From Adenanthera pavonina (lineage: Eukaryota > Streptophyta > Magnoliopsida > Fabales > Fabaceae): a DNA stretch of 64,000 bases. The stretch spans positions 39,796,001 through 39,860,000 of the forward strand of contig JAIVEN010000001.1 of NCBI GenBank assembly GCA_026686845.1, read 5' to 3'. The notes beneath the pieces are model-generated. The model made no database searches and had not been told where the DNA came from. It worked only from the letters and a program-made list of their open reading frames with translations. A program made the translations under genes and the position numbers. Shown in pieces: positions 35,524 to 49,300 of the stretch (position 1 is its first letter; every line of letters begins with the position of its first letter).

Positions 35524-35961
35524 TGGGAGGAAGAATTGCAAGATGTCCTTGTCTGTAGATGGTTGGTCAATTCTAATGAAACGACGTGGAAAAAATGGAA
35601 GGCTGATAAAAAGTTAATAAAATTCAAAATTGCTCTTTCTATCCTACAAAGATCACTTTGGTGGATTTTCAACTCGGAGATCTTTAGCTCGGAAGATTTT
35701 GAAGAAATTAATATCATTTGCATTGGTTCTAAATCCTTCTTTAATTGTCATCTAGGTTTTTATATGGATAATGTCTTTCAATTTGATATCAGATGTCTTT
35801 TAGATAAATTCTCTGTTTTTAGGTTTGACCGTATTGATGAATATATTGGAGACAAAGAAGTATGTTTCTCCAGTCTCCAAATTATTCTTATCCTTGTATG
35901 ATTATCTCTTCTTAATAAAACTGTTCTTTTATAAAAAAAAAATAGAAAAAGAGAAGCAGAA
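35524..35961 (+). mobile_element. 5'-truncated retroposon (L1-type LINE 3' end or retrocopy)
   Basis: Flanked by a near-perfect ~20 bp direct repeat AAGAAGSGGAACCACAAYTT (about 35504-35523 and 35962-35981), the long target duplication typical of L1-driven insertion. It has an AATAAA at about 35915 followed within 20 bp by an A-rich tail. The body holds a ~120-codon open frame (DVLVCRWLVNSNETTWKKWKA and onward) that I do not recognise. It could be the 3' part of an L1 or a processed host transcript. Confidence 0.6.
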
Positions 35962-35981
35962 GAAGAAGGGGAACCACAATT

Positions 35982-37020
35982 TATTTACTACAACTTGTGC
36001 AAAGACATGCTCAATTGAAGGAAGGTTCCTCCATGAGAGACAAATGCCATTCAAGCTTCAAAATTATATAAAAAATTAAATCTAAATTGTAGTTGTGAGA
36101 ACAACTTTTTTTTTGCCACCATGAGAACAACTTTAAGATTCAAGAATCAAATAAAAATAACAACTATTAATTATCGTCTAACAACTATATAACAAGAGAC
36201 AAATAAATAATAATTCGTCATCGAGAATTTTTTAAAAAGAAGAAAGCATAATTTATCTGATATTAAATAATGTTTTTATATTCCAAACACAATAACAATA
36301 AATTAGTGGAACACTGTCAATTGATTAAGATACAAATTCACCAACATCTATATTTAATTAAATTCATCCAAGTGGATAATAAATAGGGAAAATGACAGTT
36401 AAATAGTGCGAAAGAAAATTAATTTTAAGGGAAACAGATACAAGATAAGAAAATTAGTTTAAAAATATACCTAAAATTTGCAAAATTCCCAATAAACATC
36501 AAGGATTAAATTAGAACTAGTTTGTGATGCAAAATATTGATTTTGCCCCTACTTTCCCATTTCCAATTAATCCTCTTATATTCTCAACTGATCCTTATGT
36601 TGCCTCAAGGTTGCTAACTGGCACCCTAAAGAATGAGGAAATTAAAGGTACAATATTTAGAGGAATGGGGTATGCGTCTAATGAATCTTCTCATGGATAG
36701 TGTTTATGATGATTGAATTCATGACTGTTTTTTAAAATAAAATTTAGCTTACTGAAATTGTTGCTACTTGCTAGCTAGATGCTCTGTTTTTGGCATGTCA
36801 AATCTGAAAATATTATTATGCTAATTAATCTGTGCATTAAGTGTAAAATCATTCTGCATTACCTGAACACTGGTTTGCTGAAAATTGCTTCAGTGAGTTA
36901 ATATTATTCCTACTAGAAAAGTCAAACTTGTCCCATGCATGGGTCTCCTTTGTGGTTGCAAACTGCTGTCACAGTATGCAAATTGGCCTGCTTATCCTAA
37001 CAAGAAGTGATGAATATTAT
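35982..37020. other. No recognisable gene
   Basis: AT-rich intergenic DNA. The word TTGGCCTGC, used in the hairpin downstream, also occurs once near 36985. Confidence 0.3.
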
Positions 37021-37142
37021 ATATATATATATATATATTTGGCCTGCCAGCTTCTCTGTGCCTTTGTGGTTGTATGCTTCTTCTTAAACCACAAATGAAC
37101 AGGTTTGAATGCTGGCAGGCCAAATATATATATATATATATA
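37021..37142. repeat. Near-perfect hairpin with (TA)n stem base
   Basis: (AT)n + TTTGGCCTGCCAGC at 37021-37051 pairs with GCTGGCAGGCCAAA + (TA)n at 37111-37142, about 31 bp without mismatch. Inside the loop TTTGTGGTT (about 37062-37070) pairs with AACCACAAA (37087-37095). The arms end in TA runs, as after insertion into a TA microsatellite. It could be a tiny MITE or a transcribed hairpin. Confidence 0.6.
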
Positions 37143-37146
37143 GTTA

Positions 37147-37260
37147 AAATATTTCCTCAAGTGCCTTGGTGAAGATATCAAATTTTAGAAACCCTTTTAT
37201 GGTTGGATCTGATAGTCAATGAGGTGTCTCTCAATGACCTTAGATAATTATCTTAGCACT
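37147..37260 (-). pseudogene. Ty1/copia RNase H C-terminal scrap
   Basis: The minus strand reads HIERHLIDYQI-like sequence, then, after a frame change, DIFTKALEEIF at 37179-37147. This is the conserved (A)DIFTKAL end of copia RNase H. Everything around it is lost; the hairpin at 37021-37142 lies immediately downstream. Confidence 0.6.
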
Positions 37261-38401
37261 AATCATATATAATCATTGATACATGGGCTGAAATTGGGTA
37301 ATTAATTTGTTGACATCATGTTGTGTAAAAATATACTTATATATCATTAAGAGAAGTATTGAAGATGAACGGAGCTTAATCGTTGGAAGTTAACTGTATA
37401 TAAAAATTCAAGGCAAGGAGTTCAACTTTAACACTAGACAGATTTGAGGAAGAGTTTACTGTGAAAATTAGTAGAAGATAAAGAAATCCTCTAATAAAGG
37501 ACTTAAGAATTAATGCTCAATATTGTGTCTGAAAGCTGAAAATTCTAGTTATTTGTGGCAACACATTTTGACTTGGCCTATGATGGTTCTTATCATTTGC
37601 ATTTCTCTTAGCTGAATGATGCCTAAATAAATATATTTTGTGGTGTGTCTATGTATTTCAGATATGATTGTTTTATATTAACTGATTATAATTATGATAT
37701 GGCTGTTTTAAATATTTTGTTGATGGATTGCTTCTATGATTGTTTTTATATCACGGTACTTTTACTTATTCTTTTATGCTTATGCTTCTGGACCCTGTTT
37801 TGTATTCTACTGGCAATTTAATTATTTGTTTGAATTATGCAGTATTTTCTTTGCTTTTCGTTTGTTCTAATCATCTCAAAGGATTTTCAGCTGCCTAGCT
37901 AGCTATATCCTATTGAATTGCAGTCAATTTAAATGAGATCTTGTCATGAAAATTGATTAATTAGTTATAATTCATGAATCATCTACGTTTTTATGCATAA
38001 TTTTTTTGGCCAAGTTTTTATATATAATTGGCATATATTTGAAATGACACTAATGCTTTGAATGAAGTTGTTAAGAAATCAACATTAGATTCATGCCAAA
38101 GATACAAAGCTATACTCAAAAGTTCCAAACTCGGTGTCATCAAAGAGTGGATAAGGAATGGCTATATATATATATATATATGATGGCAAAGCAAGGAGCG
38201 TCAGATCATTGCCATAATCAATGAGTATCTCTATCCCTTGTTATTTGATAATCTCTAAATTATGGATACTCGGATTAGTTTATATATATATATATTGGCA
38301 GATGGTGATAATCATGTAAAATGCATGCTTATCCATGACATATATGTTAATTGACTGATATCCTCATTAGTTATGTGATTGAGTGATTCATAAATTGAAT
38401 A

Positions 38402-38458
<57 letters not shown>

Positions 38459-39222
38459 GTCCTTAAATGCAAGTACTTGAATGATTGCTCATTTTAGGGA
38501 GAGGTTACAAAATTATGAAAGTGTTGAATTTTTTAATATAAGTAAATCATCATGTTTTATGCATTGAAAGTCTACTTTTATAAAGCTAGAAAATTAAAAA
38601 GATTATGGATTTGATGGAAAGAATGTTATAAAGGGAGTTATGATTTCCTTGTCTCATGCATGTCATTGAGTCTGGAGTTATATACCTCATACTTATATTT
38701 GGATTTGGATTTTAATGCATTGTTTAATTTGAGGGGAAGTATTTTCCATGTTCATTTATCTCTTATCTTTTTTTTAATTAGGAACAACTATCAATACACA
38801 CTCACCCACCCACATATCTAAAATGATAACTTGCTATTAATGGGATTTGATTCCACAACCCCCTTCATTTAGAGAGTGTTAGTACCACTATTAATGGGTT
38901 TATAATAACTTGCTATTAGGCCGTTGGCAAGTTTTGATCCTATGATCTCCCTTTATCTATCTCTTATGGGATGATGTTTTTACATGCATATTTGGATGAT
39001 AATTCTTGCTGTGCACTTTATTGAATTTTGTTAAAGACATATTCCTTTTTGATGATTTCAAAAAGGAGGAGAATAATTGAGTATTTGAGATGTAATTAAT
39101 TCATGATTAAGTGTTTAATGGAATATCATATTAAGGGGAGCTATATATGTTAAAAGATAATCATATTTGGATTAATACTTATTTAAAATTTAATGGTTTT
39201 GTCATCATTAAAAAAAATAAAA
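37261..39222. other. AT-rich DNA, partly internal end of a Copia element
   Basis: No intact gene. Near 39048-39075 the plus strand reads TTTGATGATTTCAAAAAGGAGGAGAA, and just before 39223 TTTTGTCATCATTAAAAAA. Both resemble the ends of SIRE/Maximus-type Copia internal regions before the LTR. Short TA microsatellites at 38161-38180 and 38280-38296. Confidence 0.35.
38401..38458. repeat. (ATT)n microsatellite
   Basis: About 18 perfect ATT units. Confidence 0.95.
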
Positions 39223-40620
39223 TTGTTAGCCCCAAAGTTTCCTATTAAATATTTTGACGATAATAAAAATTAAATTTTAAATAATATTAAAAGAATTTAT
39301 TAATGATTTGAATTTAATTAATTGTTGAGTTAAATGAATTAAGGTTTCTATTGGACTTAATTACATCTATTTTGAGATATTTTATAAGAAGAAAATTAAT
39401 GTTTAAGAAAATGGGTGAAATGATTAAATGGGCTCCATATATTAATAAATATGTAAGTAAAAATAAAACCATATGTATAAAGACAAAAAATGCTTCATAT
39501 ATATCCTTGGTCTTTTTGATATAGTCAGTAAAAGATGTTTTAAAAAATCAACAAGATCTCAATGCAGTTCTCATATAGTTAAATCTCACAAACATGTTGT
39601 ACTACAAAATTTTATGGGCCTATAGACCAAATTTTTGCTTTGTGTGAGTGTTTTTATTTTAACCCCCTGGACAAAAGGCTTTTGTCTTTTGAGTGTTTTT
39701 TATTTTAACCGCTGGACAAAAGGCTTTTATCTTTTGTTTGCATTTTTCCTTATTCTGGCACATCAGTTAGGAGAGATGAAGCTTTATCACTATGAGACAA
39801 ATTCTTCATTTCTCATCTCTCTTACTCTTTCGACGGCGAACCACAAAGAAGTTTTTTTTTCTTTCTCTTGCGTCAAAGCTATATTTGAAAGAAAGAAATC
39901 GACATCGATTGCTCTGAATATTTGACTCATCATTTCGGGAGAATAGAAGATAATTGATATTGCAGATTTCGTTGTCACCTTCTCTCATTCACTGAAGAGA
40001 CGCAAATCACCGAGAAAAATGGCATGGTCCATCTCTCACGATGTGGAAGAAATTTTAATTTGCAACTTTATTGTCTCTCCAACGTCTCTTTTCCATAGAT
40101 GATCCCTAATTGTGAGAGAAGGCTGATATGGAAATTAACAAAGAATATTTGTGAAGATAGGGCTCAAAGGCTATTTCATTGAAGAAGATTTAAGGGGCAA
40201 AATTCGGAGCACTATAAAAAGGGAGCAACAAGAAGAGAACAACAAGTGTGAAGGACGAAAAACTTCAGAGCTATTTTGTTGTAATACTCTTCATTTATTT
40301 CCTTCATTTGTTGCTGCACTTAATATATTATCTTGCTATTGAGAGCTTAAGAGTGAGTATTCTTGTAAACCCTTTTATATAACGGTTTCCTTGATCTTGT
40401 TGTAAGAAAAATCAGTTTAGAGTAAGTTAAGAGAAAACCCATTAATTATATAAGTTTTAAATGAGTTTGAAAAAATATTGAAGTTGTTAGTGAGTTTGAA
40501 AACTATCTTAGTAAGTTATAGGTGAGTTTAGGAACACTGTGAAATTAGTAGTGAACTTGAAAACCAGTATTGCAATTATTTGATTTATACTGAAAAAAAA
40601 ATTCCTTAATATTCAAAGGT
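39223..40620 (+). repeat. SIRE-like Copia LTR, end uncertain
   Basis: Begins TGTTAGCCCCAAAG after a decayed polypurine-like run. It carries a promoter-like ACTATAAAAAGGGAGC near 40210 and TTGTAAACCCTTTTATATAACGG near 40364, wording typical of SIRE-type LTRs. No second copy is present, so the 3' border is approximate. Confidence 0.45.
39646..39735 (+). repeat. Tandem duplication, 2 x 45 bp
   Basis: Two units GAGTGTTTTTATTTTAACC..CTGGACAAAAGGCTTTTRTCTTTT directly adjacent with three or four differences, inside the LTR-like region. Confidence 0.85.
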
Positions 40621-42077
40621 ACTGGATCTAGGATAATTTGTTTAGCATGATCTTTCATATCTCTTTTTCTTTTGTTACTTTTTTGTTATATTATTTTTCT
40701 TTTGAAGCTAGCTTATTTCTATTTAGTACATTTTGTCTCTAATTATCTGATTTTATAATCATTTGCTTAGACATTAATTTTGCTATTACTAATATAGCAC
40801 CAGCGCAATGCATGGATACTTCTTTACCTCCACACAGCAAAATAAAAACTATTAAATATCTAATAAAAAATATTAAATTGATCAATCCAATTATCAATTT
40901 TTATATAGCTTCCAACAATTATATTGGTGGGAAAAAACTATAATTGTACATGAAAAATAATATGCTATTATAAAATAGTTATTTAGTTGTAAGTACATAC
41001 ATACGTGTTCAAAATATTATGTGTAAAGAATATAACACAATATTAAATGTTATCAATATATATGTTATTAAGAATTTTTCAATAAATAACTTTAATGTTT
41101 TATTTGTTGGTCTATTGACATGATATAGAATCAAGTAATGCTCACATTGACACAACATGTATATATATATATATAGTTGTCCATACATAAAGACTGATAT
41201 AGGCAAATATAAATCAACATCATAAAAATTTTGAACCCTAACTTTTATTTATGGTCATAATAAATAATAACATGATTAGGAATTGCCTACTATGTATATT
41301 ATAAATCGAAGTCAAGTCAAAAGGTATGATAGTAATTTTTGGGATGCAATGTTTATCAATCTTGATTGCAATGAGTTGTATACTATATTATACAAGCCTA
41401 ATGATTTATCAATAGTTTGCATTAACATGATTGAGTGATTTAGAACACTAGACATAGATATAGAATTAAGGAATTTCGTAGAATCATCATCAATAGAAAT
41501 GACTTTTCCATCCTGCTTTAATACATTGTCTCAAATATATCACATCCTCATATATTACAGATAATTTTCATTTTCATCTTTTCTACCATAATCAAGATAA
41601 TGTTCAATTTTTTTTTATTTTTATTTTTGTTGTTTACAACTGCCAAGTAGAGGATTTGCAGATTCCCAATATATATTGTTTATATTTCATTGAAAAATAA
41701 CAAATGCAAAATTGTAAAGCTATTTAACAGTAGATCAAATACAAATTAAAATAATTAATACGATTTTTGTAAATCATAGCAATCAGTTGAATATATAAAT
41801 TTTGTGTCATGCATCATCGATTTTGGGATACTTATACAATTATTCCAATTGAATATTTTTTTAAATTTTTTTAAACAATTTTTATGGGATGTGGCTATTA
41901 ATCCGATTCAAGATATATTTTTTTAACAAATTATACGGAATGTGGTTATTATATTGCTGTTGGTGGTGGTTATTATATATATTATAATAAATATAATAAA
42001 AAAAGTACGATTGACATTATTAAAAACATTTATTTATTTGTATTACCTCTAAAAAATGTAATTCATGGATAATTATT
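40621..42077. other. No recognisable feature
   Basis: AT-rich, with a (TA)n run at about 41160-41176. Confidence 0.3.
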
Positions 42078-42552
42078 TTAGCATGACCTTTGGAAGTTAA
42101 ACTTTTCAAGTACGATCTTTGAAAATTTTACTTGTCGAGTGTTTTGTAATATTTTTTTAGAAAAATCCTTAATTTCTTACAAAATTATGAAATAAAAAAA
42201 GCATTTATGTCTTAACATTAAAACATGATATATTTATTTAAAAAATATTTTGAACTTCCTAGGAAATAAAAAAATTAACCAAGAATACCATACATAAATT
42301 TCTGGGAAGTATACCAAGGGAACTCATGGAACTTTCCATAAAGTTAGGTATGATTTGGAAAGTTAAATTTTTCGAGCAAAATCTTATGAAATTATATTTA
42401 TTGGAAAGTACTTTCCAAGAGTTTTGTAATAGTTTTCCGGAAAAAACCATTAATTTATTTTAAAAATTATAAAATAAAAAGTCATTTATGTCATTAATAT
42501 TAAAATATAATATATTTATTTAAAAAATTATTTAAATTTTCTAGAAAATGAA
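42078..42552 (+). repeat. Tandem duplication, ~281 bp spacing
   Basis: The segments 42078-42268 and 42340-42550 align in the same orientation. Both contain GGAAAGTTAAA-type sequence, GAGTTTTGTAATA and CATTTATGTCATTAA-like sequence, and TATATTTATTTAAAAAAT. Non-coding. Confidence 0.6.
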
Positions 42553-43189
42553 AAATGAATCAAGTATATTATGCATGAACTTTTTGAAAAATTAAGTTCA
42601 GAAAAAATATACCAAGCAAAACCTTATTTTCTTAAATTTTAGTTAGTTATTAAATTTTTGTTAGTTCATTTATAATATATATATATATATAATTAAGGTT
42701 GTTTAGAAAAATTAGAAATTGATCATTCAGAACATTTAATAGTAAGTCTTTTTAATTATTTCATTATATTATTTAATGCTATATTCTTTTAAGACATTGT
42801 TTTCACATATTTCAGTTTTTAATTGTTTTTGTTAAATTGTTTTAATTTTCCTATTTCCAATCTTAACTTCCCATTTATTTATTTATTTTTAATTATATTA
42901 ACTTCATGCTCATTTATCTCTTTCTTTCTATTCAATGTTGTCAATCTTTTTTTTTTTAATTTTTTTTTGTAATTTTTATTTATTTGAATTTAATTTCCTT
43001 CTTCAATTCTTTGGTCCATAATCTATTACTAGGTATCTTGACTAAATCAAACACATTTATATAATTTCAATATTCAATCAAGAAAATATTTGCCATTTAA
43101 AATATCATTCATTTAATTCCAATCCATTTTCTAGTTTAAAAAAAAATTCAAACCTTTTAATTCCAATCCATGAATGATTTTCAAACTCT

Positions 43190-43460
43190 TTTTTTTGCTA
43201 CTTACGCCGGATATTTTGAAGTAACCTAGATTTATTATCCGCCCCAAACTAATCCAGACCATGTGCTGTGAGACCTTGTTGTGGCAATGGTATCAATGGG
43301 AAACCCTCTCTGTGGACTTATTTTTTACGCTGCTGCACTTCTCAGGAATCGAAATCTCGACCTCGAGAAATGCTGGTCAAGTCCTTTACTACTTAAACAT
43401 ATGTCCATTAGTAATAATTTTCAAACTCTATTCATCCAAAAATTAACAGTATCGACTTAT
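43190..43460. repeat. GC-richer island, probable dispersed repeat
   Basis: CGCCCCAAACTAATCC, then TCTGTGGACTTATTTTTTACG, CTGCTGCACTTCTCAGGAAT and CTCGAGAAATGCTGGTCAAG stand out from the AT-rich surroundings. The wording is like a plant repeat seen in many introns, but I cannot name it. Overlapping short frames are not genes. Confidence 0.35.
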
Positions 43461-43879
43461 TATAAAAATAAAAAATAAATGTAATCTTGGCTCCATATTT
43501 GTTGCTTTATTTCTCATCTTTAATCTTCTTCAGTATATTGAAAATTATTTATTTTGTAGTTAATAATTCAATAATTAATTTAATTAATAAATTTGACTTA
43601 AATCATATGATATTTACTTTTTAGATCATGAATCTATTAATAATAAAAAATGGTGACATCTTTTTATTTATGTATATTATTCCAATAATGACTGTGAAAG
43701 TTCAGTGAACAATATATCAATATTTTTTTTTGTAACAATATATCAGCATATCAATATAAGTTTTATAGTATTTTATAATTGTCTGGTTGGAATTAAGATT
43801 AATAAATTTTAAATTGTAACAATTAAGAAATCATTAGATTTATTTTTACTGTAATGACTCATATTAATATATAATATTC

Positions 43880-44340
43880 AGATAAAAATTTCAATTATTA
43901 ATGAGAATTGAAATAGATTAAATTACAGTTGAAAAAAAAGAAATGAACTAAATTATAAAAATTTTTAAAGTCACATTTCATTCAAAGTGTAAAATTTTTG
44001 TAAATGAACAATTAAAACTGCATTTTAAGTGAACTTTTTTTTAAAAAAAAAAACTTGTTTACATTTTTATTATTATTAATTTTGTTTCTTGTTTATAAAA
44101 GAAGATAATTGATAATAAAAAAATATTCATGAGAATTGAAATAGACTAAATTATGAAATTTTTAAAATCAAATTTCATTCGAAGCATACAATTTTTGTAA
44201 ATGAACCATTAAAACTGCAAAAATTTATTTTTAGTGAACTTAATTATATTTTTTTGGCTAAGAAACTTGTTTATATTTTTATTATTATTGAATTTTTTTC
44301 TTGTTTATCAAAAAAAGATAATTGATAATAAATATATAAA
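43880..44340 (+). repeat. Tandem duplication, ~225 bp unit
   Basis: Two adjacent diverged copies (about 43900-44120 and 44127-44335). Each carries ATGAGAATTGAAATAGA, TTTTGTAAATGAACMATTAAAACTG, ACTTGTTTAYATTTTTATTATTATT and AAGATAATTGATAATAAA. Confidence 0.65.
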
Positions 44341-45136
44341 AAATATATTACCCTCAAATAAATATTGTTATAAATTTTTAATGATTCCTCATCATCACGT
44401 TTACTATTTTTGATAATTTTTTTAATTAATTGTACAAAGAATTGAGTTAAATTTATTTACATGCATTATTGAAATTGAAATTAGTAAAAAGAAGTAAACC
44501 CCACATATTTCAATGAAAAATAAAATAATATCATTATTAAATTACAAGTAATAAGATAAAATCATCAGTAAATGACTAAATCATAAGAAGAAGTCTAATG
44601 ATTAAAGCCAAGAGTCGAGTTATCATAAACAACATACTTTTCTTGGACCATATCTCTAGAATACATACTGCACTTAATCTTATTTTACTTCTACCTCCTT
44701 CTCATCATTATCCTCTCCTTCTTCTTAATATTTCTGATCTTACAACTCCCAAAATTAAATAGACAAAGCTAACATTTTTACATGATCAAATTTGTTCCTC
44801 ATCAATATAATAGTATTCTTTGGAGTGATGCATACACTCACCCGTACCTTTTCTTCTTCTTTCCCTATAAACTCATCTTTTCACAGCATCAATATTAATA
44901 TCTTTGAGCACATACGTATCTGGCTTCCCTTTAGTCTATAAGTTCCATCTTCCTTCATTTCTTGTAAAGCCACCAATCATCCTGCTAATGTAGCCAAGCA
45001 AAATATACATAGAAAAGGATATACTATAAACATACATATGAGGTGCTTATATGGAAGGTTCCCTATTTTTAAGAAAAAAAAGAAAACAATTTACTTATTT
45101 CTTAACCAATGGTAACCATTCATATGTTAGGAAAAC
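44341..45136. other. No recognisable feature
   Basis: AT-rich flank of the CACTA element. Confidence 0.3.
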
Positions 45137-45154
45137 CATCACTACAACAAAAAG

Positions 45155-45545
45155 GAATAGTTGGCGTTTATTTTCTATTTTTATTAGCGTTTCTGAAATG
45201 CCAACTATTCCAGTGCCAATAAAAAGGAGAACTCCAGTTGGCGTTTATGCTATAAACGCTAACTAAAAGGGAAACTATAGTTGGCATTTCTGTCACAAAC
45301 GCCAACTAAAACCCCCCTTTTAGTTAGGATTTCTGGAACAAACGCCAACTAAAGGGAGGCTTTAGATGGTGTTTCTTCCATAAACGCTAGGTAAATGAGA
45401 CTTTAGATGGCATTTGTGACAAAAATGCCAACTATAGTCCCCTTTTAGTTGGCGTTTATGCTATAAACGCTAACTTTTCTCTTTTTTTTTTTAAAATAAA
45501 AAAAGGCTTTTGTTGGCATTCACCTTAATTAAATGCCAACAAAAG
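45155..45545. repeat. Left subterminal repeat array of CACTA element
   Basis: About a dozen copies of a 13-20 bp word, (TTT)AGTTGGCGTTT, and its complement AAACGCCAACTAAA, often paired into short palindromes such as TTGGCGTTTATG-CTATAAACGCTAA. Confidence 0.85.
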
Positions 45546-46349
45546 CCAATATTTTTTTAAAAAAATATACATATATATTATTCTATTGAACTTATTGACA
45601 AAAAAAAAAACATATATTACATTAAAAATTATACATTCCAATAATACAATTACAATTCAATTAACAAAAAAAATTTATAATTCAATTTCTAGTATATCAA
45701 CACTAATTCCTAATTAAAAAAAAAACTCTCCTACTTATTAAAAAATTATTCAAACAAGTGAAAGTAAGTAAAAAAAAAAGTAAAGTGAAAAATGACGAAC
45801 TGATTCTCCATAAAGCCCATAAGCCACAAGTATTAGACTTCCAGGAGCATTATCTTTTAAAATTTCATCATTATTTAATATCCTGCATGAAAGATTTAAA
45901 TTACAAAAAATCATTGAATAGCCTCAAATATTTGTTTCTCAAATAAGCAAATCAACTACCCAATTTATTACTTAATAAAATCTCTTGAAGCATCACATCA
46001 CAGAACAAATTAATGCAATTATGAATTGGCATCATGACCTTATACTTTGCTTGCATTAATAAATAATAACAAAAAAAAATTAATTCAATGTTATAAGATT
46101 TATAAGAAAAGGGTACATCAGGTAACCAAAGCAAAATAGCTCGTAAATCACAGTGATTATGGAATTATAAGAAAGAACATGAAAATTAAGCATAACATAG
46201 AAAATGCAACAAGAATATGCCTTATAAATAATCAAATTTGTTGGCATGATGAAGCCATAACAATCCAAAATTAATATAACTGCATAATACACTAAAAGGG
46301 CATAGAACAAGCATATCTTGTGGTAAAAAAAAAGAACAAGCATACCTTG

Positions 46350-49300
46350 CAAATCAAGATTGTGTTAAAATATCCCAAACCTTATTTCTATTGACTCTAC
46401 CACTTTGGCTAACAAGAACCACTCGTTTATCACTTTCACCATCATCTGTTGAAAACAATAATATTACACTACAACTGAAGCTACAATATGTAGTACAACA
46501 ATGTATAACAGGGAAGACTTCTTGCATGAATTATTCCTTTTTTTGCTTGAATGAACACTAACAGCTCAAAGAATCACAGAGGTAATGGAAACATGTAAAG
46601 ATGGCAGAGACTCACGCATGTTCCTCAATTCTGTAAATTGATTAAAGACACATAAGATTTATTAGTCTGCCTTACGTCTTTCCCAGTGTGAGCATCTCTA
46701 ACAAAACTGTAGTATTCCGTCGGCTGTGACATGTTGCCACAATGCAAGTCTTTAAGTGAATCGCCATATAAAATATATGATCATACAATACAAATAACAT
46801 AAATTGCAACTGGAAGTCGAAACTAACAAAAAGAAATAAGAAGAGAGAAATGAATTCGTTTTCACAAGATGGCTTACCGAAAAGCCTCATGAGGGTATGC
46901 TTCTGAGTTGGGAACTAAAATCTCATTTCTTCTCTTAACAGTGTTCCAGCATCTCTTCAGACCATCCAACAGCACAGAACCCTCATGAGTATCCTCCATG
47001 TCTCTTTATCCAAATGCAAATCATTCATGAAATTGAAGACCTCATTTGCCATCTCTATGTATGAAGAGAAAATTCTAATCTAAGTTCTCATCAGTGGCCT
47101 AAATCAAATTCATAGATCTAAGAGATATATGTCAAAAATTTTCATATTCCTATAATAATTAGCCAGTAAACCAACCTGATTGGAGTATGGGTTCTATTTC
47201 TAAGGATAGGAATTGAACCTTATGGACACATGAAAATTTATTCCAGATTTCCATTTTTAGAAACTGATGTTTCCCTTCTGATTGAACCAAACTTTCAACA
47301 CGAGATTGAAAGATATCACACTGCCAAGTTAATTCTTTGATCTCTTCATCCATCTGTGTTATTTCTCATTAGAAAAACAATGCTTGTCAAACTGAGGGAA
47401 AAAATGTTCTATCAAATCTGACCTTGTTTCTTTTCTTTTTCCTTCTGCACTTATGTTATCCCTGAGTCTTAATCATCACTTAGCAACACATAAAAGAAAA
47501 ATCTACTCTAAGAGTCATTAAGAAAAGAAAAATAAAAATCACAAACTCCTTTTAATTTTTTACTACACAAAATTAGTTACTTTTGATAGGCTAAGCCCCC
47601 AGTCTGCATTTAACAAGTTTACCAACAACAGTTTATTATGATCAAAAACAGGGTAAGTAGTAGAAATTTGCATTCACATTCCTGAAAAAAAAATACTTAT
47701 TTCATGCTCAATGCAAAGGATAATCATTACATTGGTCTTCCATAATTCCTAGGTCTTGAAATTATACGGTGCTAATTGAAGTAGCACAAAATCTCTTCAT
47801 TAACTAATATATAAAAAATATAAAATAGCAAGTCAAAATATTTATAAGACACAATTTGCCTCCTACATTCCATGTATTGTATAGAAAGCCCACCTAATTA
47901 AGATTAAATCATTCACAAAATATAAGAGTAGTGTTATATAAAAAAGGGCAAGGAGATAACTAACTCCCGTTTCCTCACTCACAAGGGATCCTTTACAGTG
48001 AGGATAGCTCTAAAGTGGTGTAGTTAAATCAGGATCTCTTCTCCAATGCATTATCCTCAGAAAATTAGGAAATATAAGGGATCTTCTATAGTGATGCTGA
48101 TTCTTTTTCATTCAAAGATAGAGCATAATTTTCATACCAAACATTGTTTAAGTATTGCCTTATTATAGTCCATGTAAATATATTAGCACAATAATTACCT
48201 CTTTGAAACCCCATTTTATTGATCCTCACCTGTTTGATCAGAAGTTCTCGCTCAAGTAAAACAGTATTGGGTGCAAGGTTCCTAAGCTCGTTCTCCATTC
48301 TAGCAATATGTATTAATCTAAATTTGACAACTTAGAATTCAAACCCTATAGTACACAAAAAAAAATGCGAATCATCTTAGTATGAACAATACATATTAAC
48401 AATATGACAGATGTTTCTGACTATATGAAAAGCACTTACTCCTTCTCCCATGTGAGCTACGTCTTGACAAACAAAAATCATATTAAAGACAAACATGACA
48501 AATGTAACATTGAAATATGCTCTGTTCAAGCACTTAGATAATGAATTAACAAGAAAAAACAATGGGCATTAGACTTGAACTTCAATCATGATAAATAATT
48601 CAAGTATAAAGTACTTTATTAGTTATTAATGAACATAGATAATTGTAAGGGTGTAAACTAGCCTCCAATATAGAAAGGGATTGACCAGGTTTATGTTTGG
48701 TACAACTAAACCATATGGAGTAGCCATAGCAATCCCAATGTTGTTTGAACCTATAGCAAACAAGTCATAGAGTCAAATCTACAAGCTGCTACCTCAAATT
48801 AAATCATCAACTTATCAATTGCCAACTGATACAATCAAGCAAGATTCATGTATTAATCTAAATCTAGCAAAGTTAACCAAGCAACATCAGATGAGGTTAA
48901 GTTGAGATACATATTCAAGCAAGCTTCATGTATTAATCTAAATTTAACAACTTAGAATTTTCTTTTTTTAAGTTTGGTAACCTGAGACTCCAAATAATTC
49001 TCATTTACGAAGAAAAGAAGAAAGGCACACAATAAAACTGATTAATCAAGCAAATTGCATGATGGGTTATATTCACACACTAATTCTAGTAACAGTAACC
49101 TTAACCAATAGAACCTAAAGGAAATTAATGGTGGGAAGGTTTAGTACCTTGAATTTGTATAACCAAGAAATCTGAGGTATAATGGTTGACGACTGTGATA
49201 TTGCCAGTTTAGGGCACGGTGTAAGGGCGAGAACTTTAGGGCATAGTGGACTAAGTCAGATTAGAGGAATCCATTGATGGAGGCTGAAGAAGGCAAGGAA

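Noticed and set aside
38401..38458. Regularly spaced repeats that might look like a CRISPR array
   Set aside because: Simple trinucleotide microsatellite without spacers; the DNA is eukaryotic.
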